A model generated the notes under the pieces. The model ran no database searches, was not told the origin of the DNA, and saw nothing but the letters and a program-made list of their open reading frames with translations. A program made the position numbers and the translations under genes. Shown here one piece after another: positions 8,962 through 17,968 of a stretch of 64,000 nucleotides of DNA (positions are counted from its first letter, which is position 1; each line of letters opens with the position of its first letter). The DNA comes from Streptococcus oralis (GTDB lineage Bacteria > Bacillota > Bacilli > Lactobacillales > Streptococcaceae). The stretch is from assembly GCF_022749195.1 (NCBI RefSeq), contig NZ_CP094226.1:1452001-1516000 (forward strand), read 5' to 3'.

Positions 8962-8998
8962 ATTAATAATAGAATAGAACTTATGGAGGAAAGATAAA

Positions 8999-10453
8999 AT
9001 GGAATGGACAACTGAGCGCCGTTATAGACGCTATGAAGACTGGTCTAATGATGAAATCAAACAAATCAAGGAAAAGATGGCTCAATCTCCTTGGCATACT
9101 CGTTACCATGTCGAGCCTAAAATGGGCCTTCTCAATGATCCAAATGGTTTTTCTTATTTTGATGGCAAATGGATTCTCTTTTACCAAAACTTCCCCTTTG
9201 GTGCAGCCCATGGGTTGAAGTCTTGGGTGCAGCTTGAAAGTGATGATTTAGTGCACTTTACAGAAACTGGAGTCAAAGTTTTGCCAGATACTCCATTAGA
9301 TAGCCACGGTGCCTACTCTGGTTCTGCCATGCAGTTCGGCGATCAGTTGTTCCTATTTTATACTGGAAATGTCCGTGATGATAATTGGATCCGTCACCCT
9401 TACCAGATTGGTGCTTTGATGGATAAAGATGGCAAAATTACAAAGATTGACAAGATCTTGATTGACCAGCCAGCAGACTCTACTGACCACTTCCGCGACC
9501 CACAAATTTTTAACTTTAAGGGGCAATATTATGCCATCGTCGGTGGACAGGACTTGGAGAAAAAAGGCTTCGTCCGTCTCTACAAGGCTGTGGACAATGA
9601 TTATACAAACTGGCAAGCAGTTGGCGACCTTAACTTTGCTAACGACCGCACTGCCTACATGATGGAATGTCCAAATCTAGTCTTTGCAGGGGAGCAACCT
9701 GTCCTTCTCTACTGCCCACAAGGATTGGATAAGGCTGTTCTAGACTATGACAATATCTATCCAAACATGTACAAAATCGGGGCTTCCTTTGATCCTGAAA
9801 ATGCCGAAATGGTAGATGTCTCTCCATTGCAAAATCTAGACTATGGTTTTGAAGCCTATGCAACGCAAGCCTTCAACGCTCCAGATGGACGTGCACTAGC
9901 GGTAAGTTGGCTTGGGTTACCAGATGTTTCTTACCCATCTGACTGTTTTGACCACCAAGGAACCTTCTCATTGGTCAAAGAACTCACTATCAAAGATGGC
10001 AAACTCTACCAATATCCTGTCTCAGCCGTCAAAGAACTTCGTTCTTCTGAAGAGGTCTTCTCAAATCGTACTCAAACCAATAACACCTATGAACTGGAGC
10101 TCAACTTGGAGGCCAATAGCCAAAGCGAGATTGTCTTGCTCGCTGATAAAGAAGGCAAGGGGCTTTCAATCAACTTTGATCTTGTCAATGGACAGGTGAC
10201 AGTGGATCGTAGTCAGGCTGGTGAACAGTACGCCCAAGAATTTGGTACAACTCGTTCTTGCCCTATCAATAACCAAGCTACTACTGCCACTATCTTCATC
10301 GACAAGTCAGTCTTTGAAATTTTCATCAATAAAGGAGAAAAAGTATTTTCTGGTCGTGTTTTCCCACATGCAGACCAAAATGGTATCCTCATCAAATCTG
10401 GGAACCCAACTGGAACTTACTATGAATTAGATTATGGTCGCAAAACTAACTGA
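8999..10453 (+). CDS. scrB: sucrose-6-phosphate hydrolase (GH32)
   Basis: Splits the sucrose 6-phosphate made by ScrA into glucose 6-phosphate and fructose. The 484-residue cytoplasmic enzyme has the three GH32 blocks. These are NDPNG with nucleophile Asp47, FRDP (Arg166-Asp167-Pro168, transition-state stabiliser), and the acid/base Glu223 in MMECPN. The N-terminal five-bladed propeller is followed by the usual beta-sandwich from about residue 340. The start has GGAGG eight bases upstream. The last 20 bases overlap the start of scrR, so the two are translationally linked. Confidence 0.95.
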   Translation: MEWTTERRYRRYEDWSNDEIKQIKEKMAQSPWHTRYHVEPKMGLLNDPNGFSYFDGKWILFYQNFPFGAAHGLKSWVQLESDDLVHFTETGVKVLPDTPLDSHGAYSGSAMQFGDQLFLFYTGNVRDDNWIRHPYQIGALMDKDGKITKIDKILIDQPADSTDHFRDPQIFNFKGQYYAIVGGQDLEKKGFVRLYKAVDNDYTNWQAVGDLNFANDRTAYMMECPNLVFAGEQPVLLYCPQGLDKAVLDYDNIYPNMYKIGASFDPENAEMVDVSPLQNLDYGFEAYATQAFNAPDGRALAVSWLGLPDVSYPSDCFDHQGTFSLVKELTIKDGKLYQYPVSAVKELRSSEEVFSNRTQTNNTYELELNLEANSQSEIVLLADKEGKGLSINFDLVNGQVTVDRSQAGEQYAQEFGTTRSCPINNQATTATIFIDKSVFEIFINKGEKVFSGRVFPHADQNGILIKSGNPTGTYYELDYGRKTN

Positions 10454-11399
10454 TGTCGCAAAACTTGCAGGCGTCAGCCCCACTACCGTCTCACGGGTCA
10501 TCAATAAAAAGGGTTATCTATCTGAGAAAACCATTCAAAAGGTAAATGAAGCCATGCGAGAGCTAGGCTACAAGCCCAATAATCTGGCTCGAAGCCTCCA
10601 AGGAAAATCTGCCAAGTTGATTGGACTTATTTTTCCAAACATCAGTCATGTCTTTTATGCGGAGTTGATTGACAAGTTGGAACACCAGCTCTTCAAGAAT
10701 GGCTACAAGACCATCATCTGTAACAGCGAACATGACTCTGAAAAAGAACGAGAGTACATTGAAATGCTGGAGGCCAATCAGGTCGATGGTATCATTTCTG
10801 GAAGTCACAACTTGGGAATCGAAGACTACAATCGCGTGACTGCACCGATCATTTCCTTTGACCGAAACTTGTCTCCAGACATTCCTGTTGTCTCCTCCGA
10901 TAACTACGGTGGCGGAGTCCTCGCCGCCCAAACTCTGGTCAAGACTGGAGCCCAGTCTATCATCATGATTACAGGAAATGACAATTCCAACTCACCGACT
11001 GGACTGCGCCACGCTGGCTTTGCTTCTGTTCTCCCGAAAGCTCCTATTATCAATGTTTCCAGTGACTTTTCTCCCGTCCGAAAAGAAATGGAAATCAAAA
11101 ATATCTTGACCCATCAGAAACCAGATGCGATTTTTGCTTCGGATGATTTGACAGCTATCCTGGTTATCAAAATTGCTCAAGAGCTGGGAATTTCTGTTCC
11201 TGAAAAGCTCAAGGTCATCGGCTATGATGGGACCTACTTTATCGAGAACTACTATCCTCATTTGACAACTATTAAGCAACCTATGAAAGAGATTGCCCAA
11301 CTCACTGTCGATCTTCTCTTACAGAAGATTGAAGGCAAGGAAGTTGCGACAACTGGTTACTTCTTACCCGTCACCCTATTACCAGGAAAAAGTATTTAA
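10434..11399 (+). CDS. scrR: LacI-family sucrose operon repressor
   Basis: A 321-residue repressor. It opens with a LacI helix-turn-helix (LTDVAKLAGVSPTTVSRVIN, residues 5-24) and a hinge helix region (NNLARSLQGKSAKLIG). The rest is a periplasmic-binding-protein-like sugar domain (IIGLIFPNISHVFYAEL to the C-terminus). It is expected to bind the operators between scrA and scrB and release them when sucrose or a phosphorylated derivative is present. The ATG lies inside the end of scrB. A bidirectional terminator follows the stop. Confidence 0.92.
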   Translation: MVAKLTDVAKLAGVSPTTVSRVINKKGYLSEKTIQKVNEAMRELGYKPNNLARSLQGKSAKLIGLIFPNISHVFYAELIDKLEHQLFKNGYKTIICNSEHDSEKEREYIEMLEANQVDGIISGSHNLGIEDYNRVTAPIISFDRNLSPDIPVVSSDNYGGGVLAAQTLVKTGAQSIIMITGNDNSNSPTGLRHAGFASVLPKAPIINVSSDFSPVRKEMEIKNILTHQKPDAIFASDDLTAILVIKIAQELGISVPEKLKVIGYDGTYFIENYYPHLTTIKQPMKEIAQLTVDLLLQKIEGKEVATTGYFLPVTLLPGKSI

Positions 11400-11402
11400 G
11401 TA

Positions 11403-11436
11403 CAAAAAACTCAGACGAATTCGTCTGAGTTTTTTT
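11403..11436. terminator. bidirectional terminator between scrR and mvaA
   Basis: A perfect palindrome centred at 11419/11420 (ACTCAGACGA and its complement) flanked by A and T runs. It works in both directions between converging genes. Confidence 0.85.
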
Positions 11437-12709
11437 ATGATCGTAAATTTTCTAAATAGCGCTGGGCTGTCTCTAAGTTAAAGGTTTTATCTGCGATCAA
11501 GTGCTCGACCAGTGGAGCAACCTCGGACTCATTAGCACCTGCTAGGAGAGCTAGGGATTTGGCCTGCAATTTCATGTGGCCTTGCTGGATGCCCGTACTG
11601 ACCAAGGCTTTGAGAGCCGCAAAGTTTTGGGCAAGACCGATGGACACGATAATCTGAGCTAATTCCTTGGCTGAAGGATTCCCCAGTAGTTCATGACTGA
11701 GGGCTACACGAGGGTTGAGACCGATAGAGCCGCCCTTGGTCGCTACCGGCATGAGTAGGGTCATCTCACCGACCAATTCTTCTGAGTCCCTATCTAGACT
11801 CCATCGGCTGAGGCCTTGATAGCGTCCATCTCGACTGGCAAAGGCATGGGCTCCAGCTTCGATGGCACGCCAGTCATTACCCGTGGCGATTAAAATGGCA
11901 TCGATACCATTAAAAATCCCTTTATTGTGAGTAGATGCTCGGTAAGGATCAGCCTGCGCAAACTGGCTAGCCAAAGCTATTTTCTCTGCTATTTCTCTGG
12001 CTTCATCCTTTTGTCGGCTCAAGTAGCGAAAGGCGATACGACAGCTTGCAGTCACCAGAGAATCGGTCGCGTAGTTGGACAGGATTCCCATGAGACTCTG
12101 TCCCTGACTGAGTTCTTCTAAGACTGGTTTCAAAGCTTCCAGCATGGTGTTGAGCATATTGGCTCCCATGGCTTCCTGGGTATCGGCATGAAGATAAACA
12201 ACGAGAAAATTCGTTTCACCTTTGATCTGTTCTACATGCAAATCACGCGCCCCGCCACCACGTTTGACGATAGAAGGATAGGCTTGATTGGCAAGTTCCA
12301 AGAGCTCCGCTTTCTTGCTGGCAATCTTCTCTTGCGCTTGTTCAGGATCAGCAACTTGATAAAGGGCTACCTGGCCGATCATCTGGCGCTGATGAACCCG
12401 AGCAGTAAAACCACCTGCTCGCTTGATGATTTTACTAGCATAGCTGGCCGCAGCAACCACAGACGGTTCTTCTGTCACATAGGGAACTGTGTAGTCCTGA
12501 CCATTCACCACAAGCTCTGGAATGATCGAATAAGGAAGAGAAAAAGTTCCTACCACATTCTCACTCAGCTGGTCTGCAACTGCCAAGCTGACTTGTTCAT
12601 CCTGCTCGAGACTCGTTTGCTTTTCAGGACTAAGGAGCGCCTGAGCTTTCAACAACTCTAGGCGCTCATAGTATGATTTTTTAGAAAATCCATTCCAACT
12701 TATCTTCAT
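11435..12709 (-). CDS. mvaA: hydroxymethylglutaryl-CoA reductase (class II)
   Basis: Reduces HMG-CoA to mevalonate with NAD(P)H, the committed step to isopentenyl diphosphate in streptococci. The 424-residue protein has the class II landmarks: SENVVGTFSLPYSI near residue 50 (catalytic Glu), the helical dimer part, the NAD-binding region with STHNKGIFNGIDAI, GNDWRAIEAGAHAFA, and MPVATKGGSIG. Its start overlaps the stop of mvaS by one base (TAATG), so synthesis of the two enzymes is coupled. Confidence 0.94.
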   Translation of the reverse strand: MKISWNGFSKKSYYERLELLKAQALLSPEKQTSLEQDEQVSLAVADQLSENVVGTFSLPYSIIPELVVNGQDYTVPYVTEEPSVVAAASYASKIIKRAGGFTARVHQRQMIGQVALYQVADPEQAQEKIASKKAELLELANQAYPSIVKRGGGARDLHVEQIKGETNFLVVYLHADTQEAMGANMLNTMLEALKPVLEELSQGQSLMGILSNYATDSLVTASCRIAFRYLSRQKDEAREIAEKIALASQFAQADPYRASTHNKGIFNGIDAILIATGNDWRAIEAGAHAFASRDGRYQGLSRWSLDRDSEELVGEMTLLMPVATKGGSIGLNPRVALSHELLGNPSAKELAQIIVSIGLAQNFAALKALVSTGIQQGHMKLQAKSLALLAGANESEVAPLVEHLIADKTFNLETAQRYLENLRS

Positions 12710-13881
12710 TATTTTTCAACCTTGCTATAACGGCGTTGGTGGTCGACAATTTCAACCAAGGCATAGTCTTGATGTTCATAACCTGCAAATTGAGCTGAGC
12801 CAGACTCATCCAACTGCAAGTCTTCGAAGAAGACTTTTTCATAGTCCACAACTGACAATGCTGTACGTTGCTTGAGTTTGCTCAAGCGATCCTTATCAAG
12901 GTAAGTCTCATAGCCTTCGACCAGCTCTCCACTAAAGAACTCTGAAACCGCTCCACTTCCGTAACTGTAGAGGGCAATTTTATCTCCAGCCTTCAAAGTC
13001 TCTGCATTTTCCAAAAGGGAGAGAAGGCCGAGGAAGAGGGAACCCGTGTAGATATTCCCAATCATCTGACTGTAGAGAATGGACTTATCAAAGTTTTCTT
13101 GCAAACTATCCTGTTTTTCTTTAGACAAAGTTTTGTCCATCATCTTGCGCAAGCCTTTTAGGGCCAACTTAGGATAAGGCAAGTGGAAGCAGATAGCCGC
13201 AAAGTCATCCATAGTCCAATCGTAGCGTTTCTTGTATTCATCCCAAGTCGTTGTCAGGCAATCAAGATACTGTTGGGTCGAGTACATGCCGTTTACATAA
13301 GGAGTGCTTGAATAGTTCGGACGCCAGAAATCCATGATGTCGCGCGTTTGAGCAACGTTATCATTGTTAAAGGCCATGATGCGAGGATTTTGGGTGATCA
13401 GCATCGCCACGCTTCCAGCTCCCTGAGTTGGCTCACCCGGAGTTGCCACACCATACTTGGCAATATCACTGGCAATGACCAAAACCTTGGACTCTGGAGA
13501 ATTTTCCACATGCAATTTAGCATAATGAAGGGCAGCTGTCGCTCCATAGCAGGCTTCTTTGATTTCAAAGCTACGGGCGAAAGGCTGAATGCCTAATAGG
13601 CCATGAACAAAGACTGCCGCTGCCTTACTTTGGTCAATCCCTGACTCGGTCGCCACGATGACCATATCGATTTCTTCTTTTTCTTTGTCTGTTAAAATAG
13701 AGTTGCTTGCACTAGCTGCCAAGGTAACAATGTCCTCAGTCAGTGGCGCAATACTAATTTCATTTAACAAGAGTCCCTTGCTAAATTTTTCGGGGTCAAC
13801 TCCCCTCGCTTCTGCTAAGTCTTGTAATTTCAAGACAAATTGACTGGTCGCAAAACCAATCTTATCAATACCGATTGTCAT
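12709..13881 (-). CDS. mvaS: hydroxymethylglutaryl-CoA synthase
   Basis: Condenses acetyl-CoA with acetoacetyl-CoA to HMG-CoA, the substrate of MvaA encoded next. From the ATG at 13881 (AGAGG six bases upstream) the protein has 390 residues, the family's usual length; the open frame extends to 13923 but without a ribosome site. Catalytic residues fall where expected for the staphylococcal/streptococcal enzymes: Glu79 (VATES), Cys111 (EACYGAT) and His232 (FHLPYPK). It is the first gene of a two-gene operon. Confidence 0.94.
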   Translation of the reverse strand: MTIGIDKIGFATSQFVLKLQDLAEARGVDPEKFSKGLLLNEISIAPLTEDIVTLAASASNSILTDKEKEEIDMVIVATESGIDQSKAAAVFVHGLLGIQPFARSFEIKEACYGATAALHYAKLHVENSPESKVLVIASDIAKYGVATPGEPTQGAGSVAMLITQNPRIMAFNNDNVAQTRDIMDFWRPNYSSTPYVNGMYSTQQYLDCLTTTWDEYKKRYDWTMDDFAAICFHLPYPKLALKGLRKMMDKTLSKEKQDSLQENFDKSILYSQMIGNIYTGSLFLGLLSLLENAETLKAGDKIALYSYGSGAVSEFFSGELVEGYETYLDKDRLSKLKQRTALSVVDYEKVFFEDLQLDESGSAQFAGYEHQDYALVEIVDHQRRYSKVEK

Positions 13882-13950
13882 ATTTACCTCTGTTTTTTCA
13901 TTCATTGTAAAAAATCGTTTCATTCTATTTTATCACAAATAGGGACAAAA

Positions 13951-13985
13951 GAGAGAAAAAAGACTTGATTCAACAAATCAAGTCT
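13951..13985 (-). terminator. intrinsic terminator after the exporter genes
   Basis: Ten-base stem AGACTTGATT/AATCAAGTCT (13961-13970, 13976-13985) with TTTTTCTC following on the minus strand. Confidence 0.75.
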
Positions 13986-13999
13986 TTGCTTTCACTGCA

Positions 14000-14455
14000 T
14001 TAGGAGGAGATTCCTCGTTGTTTTCGGATATAGTAATAAAGCTTTAAAATCACCGTTCCACTTGCCATTCCAATAGAAATAACAAGAGCTAACATAACCA
14101 CCAAAGTCGCGCTGGCAATAGCATGGCTGTAATCTCCTGTCACAAAGAAAGCTGTCGTTCGATAGGATAAATAACCCGGCACCAAGGGGGCAAGAATGGC
14201 CAAGACAAAGACCACCGCTGGTGTCTTATAGACAATACTTAAAATCTGGCTGATGCAAGAGCCAATTACTGCTGCGATAAAGGTCGCAATAATAACATTG
14301 GTTGGTTCTTTGAGCACGAGATAGAGGAGCCAAACGCCCATTCCCAAAATACCACCAGGTAGGAGCATGGAGCGTTGAACATTCAGTACGATTAGAAAGG
14401 TGATAATGGCGAGTAAACTCGCCACTGCTTGGAGCAAAATACTTGTTAGAGTCAT
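14000..14455 (-). CDS. threonine/serine exporter, small (ThrE C-terminal-type) subunit
   Basis: A 151-residue membrane protein with about five hydrophobic segments and the DUF3815 / ThrE_2 pattern (LLPGGILGMGVWLL, PLVPGYLSYRTTAFF). In Corynebacterium the corresponding part is the C-terminal half of the amino-acid exporter ThrE; here, as in many Firmicutes, it is a separate gene. It follows the larger subunit by one base and the two surely act together. The exported substrate is inferred from the family only. Confidence 0.8.
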   Translation of the reverse strand: MTLTSILLQAVASLLAIITFLIVLNVQRSMLLPGGILGMGVWLLYLVLKEPTNVIIATFIAAVIGSCISQILSIVYKTPAVVFVLAILAPLVPGYLSYRTTAFFVTGDYSHAIASATLVVMLALVISIGMASGTVILKLYYYIRKQRGISS

Positions 14456-14456
14456 C

Positions 14457-15215
14457 TTATGTCATCAAAACCAGGGCGACAGAGGTGCCGGCCCCTAAAG
14501 CGAGGGTAATGAGCAAAGATTCAAACATCTTGCTCATACCAGAGTTGATATGGTTGGTCATGATATCCCGTACCGCATTTGTCAGAGCAATCCCTGGAAC
14601 AAAGGGCATGACAGCACCTGCTATAATCAGGTCTGCCGTCGAAGGAAATCCTGTATAGCGGGCCCAAAACTGGGCGATCAATCCGAAAACAAAGGCACCC
14701 GCAAAGGCCGTTACAAAAGGAATGCGGACAAACTTCTCTACGTAGAGAGAGAAGGCAAATCCAAATAAGGTTGCAATAGCCGCACCAAAAGCGTCATAAA
14801 CATTGCCCCCAAACATAATTGAGAAGAAAGGGGCACTGAGGGTCGCTGCTACGGTCACTTGGAACTTGGTATAAGGAAGGGCTTGATTGCCGATTTCTTT
14901 CAGCTTTTTAAAGGCTGTCGAGAGGTCAATCTGCCCTCCGACAAGCTCCCGTGATACTTGGTTGACATCACAGACTTTTTCAATGTTATAAGAAGATGAG
15001 GTTACCCGTTTCATCCGAGAAATATTGGTGTTTTCGATAGAAAAGAAAATAGCTGCGGGCATGGCAAGAACATTGCAATCCATTATTCCCTGCGAATGGG
15101 CAATACGGATCATAGTATCCTCAACCCGATGAATCTCTGAGCCACTTTTCAGGAGGATGGTTCCTGCTAGCATAATCACATCAATGACGGCATTCAACTC
15201 TCTCGATTCGTCCAT
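14457..15215 (-). CDS. threonine/serine exporter, large (ThrE N-terminal-type) subunit
   Basis: A 252-residue protein of the DUF1212 / ThrE_1 family. It has a soluble N-terminal part (residues 1-115, with IVDVIMLAGTILLKSGSEIHRVEDTM-like sequence typical of the family). At least four membrane segments follow (FGAAIATLFGFAFSLYV, FVTAFAGAFVFGLIAQF, IIAGAVMPFVPGIALTNAV). It pairs with the small subunit just downstream to form an amino-acid exporter of the ThrE type. The start has GGAGG upstream of the ATG at 15215. Confidence 0.8.
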   Translation of the reverse strand: MDESRELNAVIDVIMLAGTILLKSGSEIHRVEDTMIRIAHSQGIMDCNVLAMPAAIFFSIENTNISRMKRVTSSSYNIEKVCDVNQVSRELVGGQIDLSTAFKKLKEIGNQALPYTKFQVTVAATLSAPFFSIMFGGNVYDAFGAAIATLFGFAFSLYVEKFVRIPFVTAFAGAFVFGLIAQFWARYTGFPSTADLIIAGAVMPFVPGIALTNAVRDIMTNHINSGMSKMFESLLITLALGAGTSVALVLMT

Positions 15216-15261
15216 TTTCTCCTCCTTTTTTCTACTTCCTATATTTTATCACAAAATCTTG

Positions 15262-15299
15262 TGAAAAAAAATCTTTGTCATGAATTCATGACAAAGATT
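15262..15299 (-). terminator. intrinsic terminator after stkP
   Basis: A perfect 15-base inverted repeat (15270-15299, centred on GAATTC) followed on the minus strand by a run of eight T. Confidence 0.85.
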
Positions 15300-15302
15300 C
15301 GT

Positions 15303-17216
15303 TTAATCTCGAGAACTTTCGTGAGATCCTTCACTATTGGATGAACTGCTAGAAGGAGTGTTCCCTTGTTGATTCCCTTGTTGATTTCCTTGTTGGTTCC
15401 CCTGGTTTGGACTTGTAGGAGAACCCTGGTTCCCATGTTGGGCAGGATTAGAGGATGAAGTTGATGGTGGTGTTTTTGGTTTGTAGATGGAAAGTTTGAT
15501 ACGGGTACTTGCAAGATCAACCAGTTCTCCTGCTCTTGGCGTTTGACTTACAACAGTTCCTTCTGCCGTTCCTTCAGGAGCAGTCGAGACTTCTACAACC
15601 TCAATATTTGCTTCCTTCACACCGACAATCTGAGTCAAGTTATTCTTTGTAAACTCGAGACTTGAACCGATGTAGTTCGGCATGCTGACACTAGTCACCT
15701 TCTTAGCCACTGTTAAGGTAATCGTAGTGGCTTTTGAGAGATCATAGGTCGAACCCGAAGCAGGGGTCTGTCTGAGGACGATTCCAGGTTCGCTTTCATT
15801 GGATTCTTCCTCTTCCATCTTGATTAGATTTTCAGGAACCTTCTTCTCCTTGAGTTCAGCTACAACTTCCGTATACTTACGTCCGACATAATTGCTCAAT
15901 TGGAAGGATTGCTTACCAGAAGAAACGATCAAATTGACCTTGGTTCCTTCTTTTCGGCCGCTACCAGCTTCTGGATCCGTTCGAATAACACGTCCTTCTG
16001 CTACGGTATCGCTGGCCTCTGACTTTTCTTCACCGGCTTCAAACTTGGATTTTTTAAGAGCTTCCTTAGCCTCTGCAACGGTTTGTCCAGCTACGTCAGG
16101 AATAGCAATCGTTGCTGGTGTTCTTGACAAAATCCAGACCAAAGAGGCTGCAACCAATAGAAGACTAGCCAAAAGAATCATATAGCGAGCCTTAAACTTC
16201 CGTTTCTTGGCTGGCTTTGGCGCTGGAGCCGGCTCTGCCACTGGTTGAGTTGGTTTCTTTGGCTGAGGGCGTTCTTCTTGCGCCGGAGCTTTAGGAATCG
16301 ATGTCAGTGTACTTTGTGGAACTTTAGGTAAAGTCTTAGTGTCTGCCTTACTCGCATCGTCAAAGACCAGTTTCGGTTCATTCCGACGATTATAAGACAA
16401 GCTAGTTGACAAGTCCACATACATTTCTGAAACAGACTGATAACGGTCTGACAGCTTCTTAGCAGTTGCCTTGATGACAACATTTTCTAAAGCCTGAGGG
16501 ACAGATGGGTTTTCAGCTATGACGGACGGAAGTGGCTTCTGGAAATGCTGGAGGGCAATCGTAACCGCACTATCCCCATCATAAGGGATATGTCCCGTAA
16601 GCATTTCATAGAAGATAATCCCCATTGCATAGATATCACTCTGGAAGGTCGCTTTTGAACCACGCGCTTGCTCAGGTGACAAATAATGAACAGAGCCTAA
16701 CATTGAGTTTGTCTGGGTCAGACTGGTCTCCGCAAAGGCTACGGCAATCCCAAAGTCCGTAACCTTAGCTGTGCCGTCAGGTGTCAAGAGGATATTTTGA
16801 GGTTTCAAATCCCGGTGAACGATTCCTCGAGTATGGGCTAAGCGCATGGCCAAGAGGATTTGCCCCATAATCCGAACCGCTTCTTCGTTTGAAAGAGGAT
16901 AGTGTTCTTTAATATAACGCTTGAGGTCAAGACCTGCTACGTATTCCATAGCTAGGTACTGTTGACCGTCTTCCTCACCAATATCTGTTATCCGAACGAT
17001 ATGAGGATGGTCCAGATCCGCCATGGCCCTCGCTTCACGCTGGAAACGTGCCACAGCAATCGGGTCCGTCTGGTAGTTGGTCCTCAGGACCTTCACTGCC
17101 ACTTCTTCCCCGTCTAGGATCAAATCCTTGGCCAAGTAAACATCTGCCATGCCTCCTCGACCAATCTGCTTGACAATCCGATACCGCCCGGCAAAAATCT
17201 TGCCGATTTGGATCAT
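15303..17216 (-). CDS. stkP: Ser/Thr protein kinase with PASTA repeats
   Basis: A membrane kinase that senses cell-wall precursors and controls division and wall synthesis. The 637 residues run: Hanks-type kinase (12-270) with glycine loop [10 protein letters not shown], Lys42, HRDLKPQN (Asp136) and DFG (154-156). A proline/lysine-rich juxtamembrane part follows (to 343). One membrane helix (345-363) leads to three extracellular PASTA repeats (about 369-434, 437-505, 509-578). Last is a 59-residue Ser/Asn/Gln-rich tail with GNQQ repeats. Pneumococcal StkP has four PASTA repeats; I count three here. It overlaps phpP by four bases, the usual kinase-phosphatase pair. Confidence 0.93.
   Translation of the reverse strand: MIQIGKIFAGRYRIVKQIGRGGMADVYLAKDLILDGEEVAVKVLRTNYQTDPIAVARFQREARAMADLDHPHIVRITDIGEEDGQQYLAMEYVAGLDLKRYIKEHYPLSNEEAVRIMGQILLAMRLAHTRGIVHRDLKPQNILLTPDGTAKVTDFGIAVAFAETSLTQTNSMLGSVHYLSPEQARGSKATFQSDIYAMGIIFYEMLTGHIPYDGDSAVTIALQHFQKPLPSVIAENPSVPQALENVVIKATAKKLSDRYQSVSEMYVDLSTSLSYNRRNEPKLVFDDASKADTKTLPKVPQSTLTSIPKAPAQEERPQPKKPTQPVAEPAPAPKPAKKRKFKARYMILLASLLLVAASLVWILSRTPATIAIPDVAGQTVAEAKEALKKSKFEAGEEKSEASDTVAEGRVIRTDPEAGSGRKEGTKVNLIVSSGKQSFQLSNYVGRKYTEVVAELKEKKVPENLIKMEEEESNESEPGIVLRQTPASGSTYDLSKATTITLTVAKKVTSVSMPNYIGSSLEFTKNNLTQIVGVKEANIEVVEVSTAPEGTAEGTVVSQTPRAGELVDLASTRIKLSIYKPKTPPSTSSSNPAQHGNQGSPTSPNQGNQQGNQQGNQQGNTPSSSSSNSEGSHESSRD
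15367..15403 (-). repeat. 12-bp microrepeat coding for the GNQQ units of StkP
   Basis: Three imperfect copies of a 12-base unit (CTTGTTGATTCC-like on the plus strand). They encode the tandem Gln-Gly-Asn-Gln units in the extracellular tail, so the number of units can change by slippage. Confidence 0.6.
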
Positions 17217-17953
17217 TCTGCTGCCTCCTCGTTCATGTAAACAAGGGCAACCGTAATGTTGTCTAAACCTCCTGCATTGTTAGCGAAACGAATGAGGGTT
17301 GCCGCCTTGTCTGCTAGGGAAATATCGCTAGTTACAATATCATAAATCTCACTTGCCGAAATCATATTGGTCAAACCATCACTATTGAGCAAAAGATAAT
17401 CTCCTGACTCCAGTGTAATCATCCCAAAATCTGGCTGGATCTCATCTTTTTGTCCGATGGACTGGGTGATGATATTCTTTTGAGGGTGAGTTTCTGCTTC
17501 TTCTGGAGTCAATTGACCAGCCTTGAGCAATTCGTTGACCAAGGAATGGTCACTCGTCAACTGGTGGTATTCTTCTCCACGAATCAAACCGATACGAGAA
17601 TCTCCAATATGAGCATAGATGGCTTGGTTGTCAATAAACGCAACAGCTTCTAGCGTTGTTCCCATGCCTCTGTAGGCTTCGTCCTGACCTAGTTGATGAA
17701 TTTTTTGATTTTCAATCTCCAGGTAGTGGGCAAACCACTCACGAACTTCATTGACTGAGTCAATTTGGGTATCCACCCAAGCCACACCAAGGTCTGTTAC
17801 CGCCATCTCACTAGCGATATTTCCTGCACGGTGTCCTCCCATCCCGTCAGCCAAGATGATCATAGTGCGTCCTGCTCGGTTGACAAAGTGATTGACATAG
17901 TCCTGATTATTTGTCCGTTTCTGACCAACATCTGTTAATAATGCTATTTCCAT
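17213..17953 (-). CDS. phpP: PP2C-type Ser/Thr phosphatase
   Basis: Dephosphorylates StkP and its targets. The 246-residue protein has the PPM/PP2C metal-binding motifs in order: [11 protein letters not shown] (start), ADGMGGH, HIGDSR, SDGLTN and DNITV. It is cytosolic, with no membrane segment. The stop overlaps the stkP start (ATGA), and rsmB lies 15 bases upstream, so it belongs to the priA-fmt-rsmB-phpP-stkP transcript. Confidence 0.94.
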   Translation of the reverse strand: MEIALLTDVGQKRTNNQDYVNHFVNRAGRTMIILADGMGGHRAGNIASEMAVTDLGVAWVDTQIDSVNEVREWFAHYLEIENQKIHQLGQDEAYRGMGTTLEAVAFIDNQAIYAHIGDSRIGLIRGEEYHQLTSDHSLVNELLKAGQLTPEEAETHPQKNIITQSIGQKDEIQPDFGMITLESGDYLLLNSDGLTNMISASEIYDIVTSDISLADKAATLIRFANNAGGLDNITVALVYMNEEAAE

Positions 17954-17968
17954 TGTGTCAGTTCCTTC

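Larger units (their letters stand above)
8628..8998. promoter_or_regulatory. scrA-scrB divergent control region
   Basis: A 371-base gene-free stretch that is very AT-rich. It holds both promoters and several LacI/CRE-like sites, listed separately. The middle (about 8725-8890) is T-rich on the plus strand and I see no gene in it. Confidence 0.8.

Noticed and set aside
12188..12661. Long open frame antisense to mvaA
   Set aside because: It is a shadow of the well-conserved mvaA frame, with no ribosome site and no protein-like pattern of its own.
15367..15403. Intergenic minisatellite
   Set aside because: The 12-base units are in frame within stkP and encode GNQQ repeats, so they belong to the gene.
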